This document shows, in pieces, positions 1-7,957 of a DNA stretch of 64,000 nt. Both the position numbers and the translations under genes were made by a program. Positions within the stretch are counted from its first letter, which is position 1, and every line of letters begins with the position of its first letter. The notes under the pieces are model-generated. The model was not told the DNA's origin and did not search any database. It was given only the letters and a program-made list of their open reading frames with translations. Origin of the DNA: Blastocladiella emersonii ATCC 22665 (lineage: Eukaryota; Blastocladiomycota; Blastocladiomycetes; Blastocladiales; Blastocladiaceae); assembly GCA_025594325.1 (NCBI GenBank), contig JANHCV010000014.1:1054001-1118000 (forward strand). The letters run 5' to 3'.

Positions 1-22
1 TTCCGCACGGGAGGTTTGACAA

Positions 23-1216
23 GTGACGGGCTTGCACGGGTCGTACCTCGTCAAGGCAGCGACTGAAGCATACCTGCAAGCTCGAGACCACCCACTTGCT
101 CAACATATTATTGCGATGAAGTCTCAAGGTGACGGCATGCTTCACATCATAAGCACGACAGCGCTACCCGCCAACGTGGTTCACTCGATCCTGGCAGTTC
201 ACCACGCTTCAACCCCAAGCGACGCTTCCAACGCGCAAGTTATCAGTTCGGACACAGGATCGACTGGTCACGGCACTTCTTCCTCGCGACCGAGCTCGCC
301 AACATCTCCATCTCCTTCCCAATCAAGCGCCTCACCGCCGCAAGTCCCGCCTTGGCCAATGGATCTGAACCGGGAGCACCTGGAAGGTCTTCTCGGCGAG
401 GCCTTGCACGCGCTACAAGACGAAGCTTTACTTCACTCGGCTTGCGCAGTTTGCGGTCAGCTCTCGCCAAAGTCGACGTGCTCAACGACACTGATAGCCA
501 ACTTCCTCGCGGCTCACGGCGAATTCCTTGCTGAAAAGGCGGATCACATGTGGAAGAAGTTCTGCGCGGGAAAGGAGGGATTCACGCGACCTCCAATCCG
601 CGAAGAATTCCGTAGTGTTCCCCTCTGTGAGGACGGAGTTGATGGCGAGAGTATGTGCTGGTGTATCTTGCCAAAAACAACTCTGACAGTTGATCCGCTT
701 CCTTGTAGACGTCACCGTGTGCTCAACCTGCCTCACGCATCTCAATTCGACTGACCCAAAGAAACGTTTGCCCGTTTCTTCGCTCATGAACTACGGCAAT
801 CCCGGAAAGAAACCGACTCCGCTCGAAAATCTCACCTTCAGCGAATCCCAAAACTCGACGGAATTGACGAGTTGGGTGACATCCCCATCAAGCGCGAGAC
901 AATTAGCAAGATGGTCACCATTGACGGCAAGCGGTGGACCTTTTGGCGATCGCAGTTCCCCATTGAGCTGAGCTACGCGATCACGGCGCACAAGGCGCAG
1001 GGGATGACCCTGAACAAGGTCATTGCCGACTTCGGCGACCCCAAGCTCCCGCATCGTTTTCCTGCCCGGTACCCGTACATGGTCCTCTCTCGAGCGCGCA
1101 GGACCGAGGACATCCTCATCATCCGGTTCAACAGTCGGGTTCTCGTGCAGAAGGCATTACAGCACGTGGCGAAGGACATGGAGCGACTGTCCCCGCTGAG
1201 CAGGAGTGAGAATTGA
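23..1216 (+). pseudogene. Helitron Rep/PIF1-helicase ORF, internally deleted
   Basis: The first part (23-650) carries a CAVCG zinc knuckle. It is followed by a 58-nt intron (651-708, GTATG...CTGAC...TTGTAG) and then a CSTCLTHL knuckle and a short PVSSLMN/GKKP stretch, the pattern of the region preceding the Rep domain in fungal Helitron proteins. From about 845 the frame changes to one reading SYAITAHKAQGMTL and YPYMVLSRAR, which are motifs V and VI of PIF1-family helicases, ending at a stop at 1216. The junction near 830-870 joins the two halves out of frame and skips well over a thousand codons expected between them. There is an in-frame stop at 17-19 upstream, so the start is not defined. 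I read it as a dead deletion derivative. Confidence 0.7.
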
Positions 1217-1284
1217 TAAACTACTTCACTTTCACCAACTGAAACAGTCTCAAGAAGCCAAGTAAAGCTACAGCTGAGACCCAA

Positions 1285-1309
1285 GTGTGTGCGCAGCACA
1301 CACACCTAG
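1285..1309 (+). repeat. Helitron 3' terminus: hairpin plus CTAG
   Basis: GTGTGTGC (1285-1292) pairs perfectly with GCACACAC (1296-1303) over a GCA loop; two bases later comes CTAG (1306-1309), followed by T at 1310. This is the canonical Helitron right end. A 17-mer (1263-1279) just inside it recurs at 41841-41857 beside the other Helitron fragment. Confidence 0.8.
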
Positions 1310-1366
1310 TTGACACCATATGAAATTCGCGTACCTGCCTGGAGTGAGCCGGCGGTGGGGGACAAG

Positions 1367-2452
1367 ATGAGCGCGCTGTGGCGCGACGCGTTCCTGAACG
1401 CGTCCAACCGAATTTCCATGCTCCCACCCACACACGATACACTACACGGAAAGCAAATGAACTCGGCGGGACCTAGCGCAACGCGTGGCAAGCCGCTGCC
1501 CAAGACCAAGGGGCCGGGCAAGGGCGTCCGCCGTCCCAAGAAGCCAGCGCAGGCCAGCGGCGGCGGCCGCAAGGTGACCATGGACGGGTTTGGCGACAAC
1601 TGGCAGCTCGCGATCCAGGCGGGCCTGAGCCAGTTCGCGCGCGGGCCCGAGCTGCAGCCCGAGGTCCTCGGGTTTGTCAACCGCTGTCTCAAGCGGTACG
1701 CGGACGACGCCGAGTGGGACCGCGTGTTCGCGCCGCTCGCGCACGTCAACCACAGTATTTGGGCGAACCTCATGGAGCTGGCGACCTGGGACGAGTTTGA
1801 TGCTGTACTGGCGAGCGCGGTCGCCACGGGCGACAATGTAGCCAAGTCAATCTACTTCAACCCGTGCGAGAAGGGGAAAATGGGCAACCTAAACTTTATC
1901 AACCTTTGCATTATCACCGGCGCCGTGCCGCTTATTCGTCGTGGCTCGTTCACGGTGGAGACGGACGAGGGGGGCGTCGAAGCGCAAAACCTGCTCACTC
2001 TGACCATCCACCACCTGCTCATCCTACTCATGCGCAGCCGGCTCCGCGCGACGCTCCGCAAGCACAAGGTGCTCCGCGGCCTCGACGCGCTGGCCGCCGC
2101 GCGCGCGGCGAGCACCGTCACGGACGCGGTCCTGCACGTTGTCGCGCGCCACTCGCAGTCCCCCGCGGCGGGCAACTGGGCCCACTTCAATCACCAGGTG
2201 GTCCTCCAGAGCACGACTTCGCACGGCCAGCTCGCGCGCGCCATGCACCGCGTCAAGCTCCCGCCCGAGTTCATTGACCTCTACTTCAAGACCATGGTCC
2301 CAGAGCTCCTGCTCAAGGTCATCAAGCCTGGGCACGGGGTCGTCCCGCCGCTCGGCGTCGGCGAGGAGGAGTGGTCCATCTTCTACGACGCGGCGCTGTG
2401 CGAGATCCACTCGCTTGCGGGCGAGGTCGTCGCGGCGCGCGGCCAGGTCTAG
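1367..2452 (+). CDS. unknown protein, 361 aa, next to the Helitron end
   Basis: I do not recognise this protein. A single open exon starts at ATG 1367 (a second in-frame ATG at 1457 is equally possible) and ends in TAG. The N-terminal ~50 residues are basic and low in structure (many K, R, P, G); the rest looks globular and helical, with a hydrophobic stretch around residues 205-225 (LLTLTIHHLLILLM) too short and too mixed to call a membrane anchor with confidence. Codon use is GC-rich like the housekeeping genes. The Helitron ends only 58 bp upstream, so the promoter has been replaced or disrupted, or the gene lives off the transposon flank. A 16-residue upstream ORF overlaps its start (1320-1370). 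Confidence 0.55.
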   Translation: MSALWRDAFLNASNRISMLPPTHDTLHGKQMNSAGPSATRGKPLPKTKGPGKGVRRPKKPAQASGGGRKVTMDGFGDNWQLAIQAGLSQFARGPELQPEVLGFVNRCLKRYADDAEWDRVFAPLAHVNHSIWANLMELATWDEFDAVLASAVATGDNVAKSIYFNPCEKGKMGNLNFINLCIITGAVPLIRRGSFTVETDEGGVEAQNLLTLTIHHLLILLMRSRLRATLRKHKVLRGLDALAAARAASTVTDAVLHVVARHSQSPAAGNWAHFNHQVVLQSTTSHGQLARAMHRVKLPPEFIDLYFKTMVPELLLKVIKPGHGVVPPLGVGEEEWSIFYDAALCEIHSLAGEVVAARGQV

Positions 2453-2738
2453 AGTTTGGAACGGTTGTGAATTGACTTGCAGTTTGCTTTATTCAAAGTT
2501 TTACTACTATCGTATCGGGAATGAGATTTCGGTTTGCCGAGCGCGCAGGGGTTCGATCAAGCGCACCGAACCAGATAGTACCTCTGACCGAACCCGAAGC
2601 GGGAACGCGGCGCGTAACTTTGACGCGGCTGACGGGCTGATCAGCTGATCAATCGTCCGGCGGCCACAACCGTTTCAGGTCTGCTTGGTCTCGCTCACCC
2701 TTCCCGCTCCCCGTTGACGACAAATTCCAACCACCACC

Positions 2739-4112
2739 ATGATGCAAACGAATGAATACTTGATGCAATGGATTATACGACCCATTCCGCGCTTGCCTAC
2801 CGAAATCGTCGAGCGAATCATTTTGATCGCGCTTGGCAGCTGCAGTGCCGAGACCCCCGAGTCGTGCGAACCCGCGTTGAACCTGCTCCGAGCCTTGTCT
2901 TGGCCTATTTCACGCTTGCGCAAGTTTATCTCCTGCGACCCGCTGGCGGCGCGGCTTCGGCATGGTGCGTTGCAGCCTGTAAACAATGAGCTCCGCAACG
3001 CGCTGCTTGAGTTTTTCGTCCCGCCTCCTCCTCCGCGCAACGAGCTCGAGTGTGCCTTGTACATCAAGATGGCTTCCTGCGCGGGTCAGACTAAAGTTCT
3101 TGACGCTTGGCGCAAAGCCGTCAATCGAGCTTGCAACGTTTCCTTTTCGGTCGAGGCTTTCGAACTTGCTATTGCCGCGGGCCAGTGCGACGCATTCAAG
3201 TGGTGGTGGCATCACGGCAAATTCGAGGTCGACCACGACCGCGCGTTCCAAATTGCTTTTGACAATGATCGGGGCGAGGTCTTACATTGGATCGCGTACT
3301 GCTACCGCCCTCCTCGAACCCAAACCGGCAGCAGCGATAGCGATAGCGACGACGAAGAAGATTACGATGGTGACTTTGATTACGTTTTTGACTACCCGCT
3401 TGATAATCAGCAAATGCGAGCGCGCAAAGACTTCTTGAGTCGAAAGTGCCACAACTTGGTTGACCAAGCGATTGAACGCGGGCTCACAGACGTTCTCGAC
3501 CATTATCCCCTGGATTACATGTACAACGAGGAGTTCTCTTCTTACGACGACTGGGCTCACCAGGTTGACTGGATCCAGGTCATTTTTGACTGCATCGACA
3601 AGGACTGCCCGCGTATGCTCAAATGGATTGCTTTGAGTTGTCACGCCTTTCACTACACCTTCTTCAACTCTTTCCAGCATACCTCCTACAGCGAGAACCC
3701 CACCATTACGCCGTTCCATGAACTTGCCCGCCAGGGCGTCGTGTTCCTTGACGAAGCCACCAAGGCAGGTGCCGTTCGTTGCTTGGAGTGGATTCAACAG
3801 TTTAACGACAATCCTGCCAAGCCGCTGATTGGAACTGATGACTATGACTTTGAGGTCATCCTTGAGGCCGCGCGCCAAGGCCATATCGAGACTGTTGAAT
3901 GGTGGCTCAAGTCGCCCCACCTCAACAAGCGCGGCCGGCGGGAGGTCCTGCGAGCGCTTGATGCCGCTGGATTCACCACAGAGCTTCACGAGTCGGACCT
4001 GGGTTCTCAGTCCGGGTCTGAGGTGTGGACCGAGGATGAGGAGGACGAGGAGGACGCGGATGAGGATGACGAGGAGGACGCGGATGAGGAAGACGAGGAT
4101 CGCGAGGATTGA
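2739..4112 (+). CDS. F-box-like / ankyrin-like repeat protein
   Basis: A 457-aa single-exon protein starting at CACCACCATGATG. The N-terminus (about 18-30, PRLPTEIVERIILIAL) looks like an F-box-type helix, the substrate-adaptor motif of SCF ubiquitin ligases. It is followed by degenerate helical repeats containing KWWWHHG, LHWIAYC, LKWIAL, LEWIQQF and VEWWLKS, spaced like worn ankyrin repeats. Two acidic tracts occur, one near residues 195-212 (S/D/E) and one at the C-terminus (about 26 of the last 30 residues are D or E). A truncated paralogue follows in tandem. The molecular target is unknown; the F-box call is by pattern only. Confidence 0.7.
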   Translation: MMQTNEYLMQWIIRPIPRLPTEIVERIILIALGSCSAETPESCEPALNLLRALSWPISRLRKFISCDPLAARLRHGALQPVNNELRNALLEFFVPPPPPRNELECALYIKMASCAGQTKVLDAWRKAVNRACNVSFSVEAFELAIAAGQCDAFKWWWHHGKFEVDHDRAFQIAFDNDRGEVLHWIAYCYRPPRTQTGSSDSDSDDEEDYDGDFDYVFDYPLDNQQMRARKDFLSRKCHNLVDQAIERGLTDVLDHYPLDYMYNEEFSSYDDWAHQVDWIQVIFDCIDKDCPRMLKWIALSCHAFHYTFFNSFQHTSYSENPTITPFHELARQGVVFLDEATKAGAVRCLEWIQQFNDNPAKPLIGTDDYDFEVILEAARQGHIETVEWWLKSPHLNKRGRREVLRALDAAGFTTELHESDLGSQSGSEVWTEDEEDEEDADEDDEEDADEEDEDRED

Positions 4113-4360
4113 CATCGCATTTGATAAATTTGACGATTTTTTCCCCCAAACATTCATTTGCTCAGGCTATCGTTCTGCGCAGTGGATGTTCGAGCTTGGA
4201 GAGCTGTTTTGTAAACGTGAAAGACCAGCCCCTGACACGAACGCGACTGACAGACAACTACTCACCGATCTCGCGTCAGGAGGCGCCCACGGAATATTTC
4301 AGGCGCGTCGGCCCCGCTCGCCTTGCTCACTCCCACAAGTAAAAAACCCCGATCACCACC

Positions 4361-4972
4361 ATGAATCAACCAATGGACGACTTGGCGCATTCGCCTCAGC
4401 GACCTCTCCCGCGCTTACCTTTCGAAATTGCCGAGACCATTATCTTGACTGCGGTTGACCACTGCACTTGCGAGTCCCTCGAGTCGTGTGAGAATGTCTT
4501 GAACCTGCTCTGCGCCTTGCCTTGGCCCGCTTCACGCTTGCGCACGTTTATTTCGTGCGACCTGCGCTGCGAGCGGTTCCGGGACCGCGTATTGCAGCCC
4601 ACGAACGACGAGCTCCACGCAGAGCTTCTCGAGCTTTTTGTTCCGCCTCCCCCTCTCATCAACGACTTCGAGTGCGAGTTTTACATCACACTTGCGTCGG
4701 CAGCGGGCGAAATCAAGCTCCTCAGCAAGTGGTGGAATGCTGGCGGCAATGCAAGCGAGGCCCACTTTGCGTCCGAGGCGTTTGAAGCTGCCGCTGCGAA
4801 TGGCCAGCTCAAGTCGATGAAATGGTGGCGCACAACGGGACTCGAGCTTGACTACGATCGCGCCTTCGACCTTGCTTTTTCTCACGACGAAGGGTACATC
4901 CTTACTTGGATCGCTTCCTCCTACCGCCATCAAGCTGCGAGTGCTGCTCGCGTCACCGTGCAGCCTCACTGA
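4361..4972 (+). pseudogene. truncated tandem paralogue of the upstream F-box-like gene
   Basis: 203 codons, clearly paralogous to 2739-4112: PRLPFEIAETIILTA, SRLRTFISCDL, LELFVPPPP, KWWRTTG and LTWIASSYR align in order. Homology stops at about residue 190, near 4945, and the frame ends a few codons later in TGA. The 5' flank is also shared (pyrimidine-rich stretch then CACCACCATG), so promoter and gene were duplicated together. Over half of the repeat region and both acidic tracts are missing. It could still make a short F-box-only protein; I class it as a truncated copy. Confidence 0.6.
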
Positions 4973-5161
4973 GCCGAGCTGGTCGTGGTCGGGCGGGAGA
5001 ATCAACGCTGGTTCGGATTACACGTGAGCTATAAATGCGCAAGGGATACGGGTGGAGGGTGAAGTGGCACACAAGGGTTTCGGAGGGAGGAGAGGGTATC
5101 ACACACGGCACGAGCAGTAGGCCACCATGGCCATCGACGAGGCAATAGTGCCATGGCCACG

Positions 5162-6070
5162 TTACCCGCTCGCCGGCGCCGTGGCGGGCTTGTGCAGGAG
5201 CAGGACCGTGTGCTGGGCGCCGCACGCGGTGGCGATGCCCGTGGCGCCCGACTTGGAGAAGTCGAAGGCGAGGGGCGAGGGCAGGTCGTCAGTCGCGTCG
5301 TCGGGCTTGAACGGGGCCGACCCGGTGCCGAGCTGGCCCATGTCGTTGGTGCCCCACCGGTACACCTTGCCGTCCTCGGTGATGGCGACGTTGTGGTGCG
5401 CGCCCACCGCGGTCTTGCGCACCGCGGCCGAGAACGCGGGCAGGGCCGTCGGGTTGTCGACCGACAGGATGGACCCGCTCTCGGCGCCGAGGCCGAGCTC
5501 ACACCCGTTGGCGCGGCCGAACGCGAGCACTCGGCCGTCGTCGAGCAGCGCGAACGTGTGGTGCTCGCCGCCGGCCGCCGCGACGACCGACGTCTCCGGC
5601 GGCAGCGTGATGAAGTCCGGCCCGTAGCACGGGTTGAGGAACGTGGGGCGACCGCACTGGCCCCAGTTGTTGAGCCCGAACATCCACAGGTCGCCGTCTA
5701 CACGAACGAGAGCAGCGTGAGCTGCTGACCGAGCGAGGACCGCAGTGCGACGGGTCCGTACCAGTCGCCGGGCGCGTGTTGGCAGCAACCATCTTACCGG
5801 AAATCGACGAGGGAGTGGCTACACGATCGATGCGGGGCGGGACGCCGTGAGTCGCGCGCGGAACGTGCGAGTGCGCCGCGCGACGGGTCCGTACCAGCCG
5901 CCGCGGGGCGAGCCTTGGGGAGCATGCGCTTGCGGGTACCCGCGGCCGACGCCGAGGTAGTCGCTACACGGACGGTGCGTGAGTCGTAGGACGCTCGAAT
6001 CCTTCGCGCGATGCGGATGCGTACTGCGGGCGGCGGCGGTGTTGTTGCGGGCGGGGGCGTGCTTGGGCAT
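5162..6070 (-). CDS. RCC1: RCC1-type propeller protein lacking the first half of the propeller
   Basis: Known RCC1 proteins are ~420-aa seven-blade propellers that charge Ran with GTP on chromatin. Here four exons (6070-6025, 5963-5895, 5818-5762, 5697-5162) joined by three phase-1 introns (61, 76 and 64 nt) give 235 aa. Residues 1-56 are a basic, alanine-rich tail (KRMLPKARP) like the nucleosome-binding tail of RCC1. The rest is only about 3.5 blades: LWMFGLNNWGQCG, GGEHHTFALLDDGRVLAFG, GAHHNVAITEDGKVYRWG, CGAQHTVLLL. These match the C-terminal half of fungal RCC1/Srm1. About four N-terminal blades are absent and no trace of them is seen upstream. All splice sites fit the local consensus and restore one frame. 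Ran exchange activity is doubtful. Divergent from THG1. Confidence 0.7.
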
Positions 6071-6513
6071 GCTGATGTGGAAAGTCGGTTGGGGGGTGGT
6101 TGCAGCGGGTTCGTAGTGATAGCGAGCAAGGTTGCGAGCGTTGATGGTGTCGAGAGAGAGAGAGCGCGCGGAGAGCGCAAGGAGAGCGCGAGGGGCGAGC
6201 GCCCCGCCCACGCCTGCCGCCGCCCGGCGCGCGGAATCGGGCTCGCAGAGGGTGCCGGCGATAAACTTCGTCAGGGGGAGGGGGCGGTGTCACGCAGCCC
6301 CCCTGGCTTTCGCGGTGCGAGACGCGCCGTGAGACGCGTCGCAAACGGAGCTGCCACTTCCCTCAGCAACCGCGTGACTATAGGTCAGGTGACCCGGCCG
6401 AGTGTCTCCGCTCTTGTCTCCCCGCCGACGCCGATCTTTTCTCCCCGTGCGACTCCCCGCAATCCATGTATCTGTCGCGTGCGCGCACGTTCGCCACGTA
6501 CCCGACCGTGAGA
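6071..6513. promoter_or_regulatory. divergent promoter region, RCC1-like / THG1
   Basis: 443 bp between two divergent starts. It is very GC-rich with a GAGAGAGA run (about 6151-6166) and no clear TATA box. An in-frame ATG at 6466 would extend THG1 by 16 residues. Confidence 0.5.
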
Positions 6514-7924
6514 ATGGCCAAGAGCAAGTATGAATACGTCAAGGAGTTTGAGACCAACGCCGTGATGCTGCGGAATACGTGGGTCGTGGTGCGCGTCGAC
6601 GGCAAGGGGTTCCACAAGTACGGCTCCGTTAGGCATTTGTACCTGCCGGATCGTTGACCCCGAAGGTGTAGGTTCAGCAAGAACAATGATTTCGTGAAGC
6701 CCAACGACGAGGCGGCGCTGCGGCTCATGAACTACGCCGCGACCAAGGTCATGGAGGAGTTTGACGACCTGACGCTCGCGTACGGCCAGAGCGACGAGTA
6801 CTCGTTCCTGTTCCGCCGCTCGACCGAGCTGTACAACCGCCGCGAGAGGTACGCGCTCTTCTTACTCTGGTCGCTCGGTGGCGGGTGGCCCTGCCTGTCG
6901 CTCCAGACGGTCGCCGTGCAGTTCGACGGAATCCCGCAGTGGCACTCGCGCGGGCAGTTTGCCGACCCGGAGCAGCAGCAGCTCTCCCGGGGCCCGTTCG
7001 CTCTGCGGCAGCGGCCGTAGTCACTGCCTCTCGCACCAGGTGGCCGCCATACCGCAGCTACAACTGCCGCGCGGTCCATCGGTGACGGAGCCCCGGCCCG
7101 ACGCTCGCGCGAGGAGTTGCCGATCCTGGACTGCCGCCGTCCTCGGATCGTGGGCGGGCAGCCGCAGTCTCGGCGAAAGTGCGAGCTGTTTGCTGTACGA
7201 GCAACACGGCCGCTCTCTTCAAGCCCAGTCACTCGGCGAGGGGTCCCTCGATCTCACTTGCGACCACGCCCGTCGAACTGTGACCGCGCCCTCCCGCCGC
7301 CGCTCGCTACCCGCCCCGCGTCCCCCGCCCGCTCGCACTCACCACTCACCCCACCCCGTTTCCGCGTGTAGCAAGCTCGCGACCGTCCTGGGCTCCATGT
7401 TCACCGCGTACTACGTGCACGGCTGGCCGCAATTCTTCCCCTCCAAACCGCTGCTCACCCCGCCCGCCTTCGACTCGCGCGCCGTCTCGTACCCCTCCAC
7501 GCAGAACGTGCGCGACTACTTCTCCTGGCGGCAGGCCGACTGCCACATCAACAACCTGAACAACACCGTGTACTGGTCTTTGGTCCTCCGCGGCGGGCTG
7601 GACGAGCGCGCGGCGACGAAACGACTCCAGGGGACGCAGGCCAAGGACAAGAACGAGATCCTGTTCAGCGAGTTCGGGATCAACTACGCGAAAGAGCCCG
7701 AGATGTTCCGCAAGGGGACCACGCTGTTCAAGCAGGAGGTGCAGGTCACGAAAGAGTCGCGGATCCCGGCGAAGCACGCGCGGGCGGATTTCGAAACGGT
7801 GCGGGTCGAGGGGGAGATGGTGGTGCAGATGGTGACGCGGATGAAGATGGCGGTCTGTGAGACGACCGAGGATATCATTGGCGACGAGTTTTGGGCGGCG
7901 CACCCGGACGCGATTCGCGACTAG
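6514..7924 (+). CDS. THG1: tRNA-His guanylyltransferase
   Basis: Adds the extra G(-1) to tRNA-His by 3'-5' nucleotide addition. Three exons (6514-6617, 6672-6848, 7372-7924) give 277 aa, the family's usual length. Seen: MAKSKYEYVK start, VVVRVDGKGF (first metal Asp) near 25-33, AYGQSDEYSF (second Asp plus Glu) near 71-80, DYFSWRQADCHINNL near 140-153, and NEILFSEFGINY towards the C-terminus. Intron 1 (54 nt) is typical; intron 2 (6849-7371, 523 nt) is eight times longer than any other intron here. An upstream in-frame ATG at 6466 adds an Arg-rich, hydroxylated 16-residue leader that could be a mitochondrial signal. Convergent with the NADH dehydrogenase gene, 33 bp between stops. Confidence 0.92.
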
Positions 7925-7957
7925 TTAGTTATACATTCATTCCACGTTGCATTACAT

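Larger units (their letters stand above)
1..1309 (+). mobile_element. 3' part of a Helitron, internally deleted
   Basis: The left edge of the window lies inside a rolling-circle Helitron transposon read on the plus strand. Seen: a reading frame with the zinc-binding N-terminal part of fungal Helitron proteins, then the C-terminal end of a PIF1-type helicase, then a textbook 3' terminus (8-bp hairpin, two bases, CTAG, host T). Known: Helitrons end in a short hairpin followed by CTRR and insert next to T. The large central part (Rep nuclease and most of the helicase) is missing, so this copy cannot be autonomous. The 5' end lies outside the window. Confidence 0.8.

Noticed and set aside
2545-2570. 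tRNA B-box-like GGTTCGATCAA
   Set aside because: No A box, acceptor stem or cloverleaf around it.
5021-5627. CACGTG plus TATAAA (5021-5035) followed by a good ATG context at 5127 and a 166-codon plus frame
   Set aside because: The frame is exactly antisense to the RCC1-like exons and has no motif of its own; the promoter-like words may be chance or relate to an antisense transcript.
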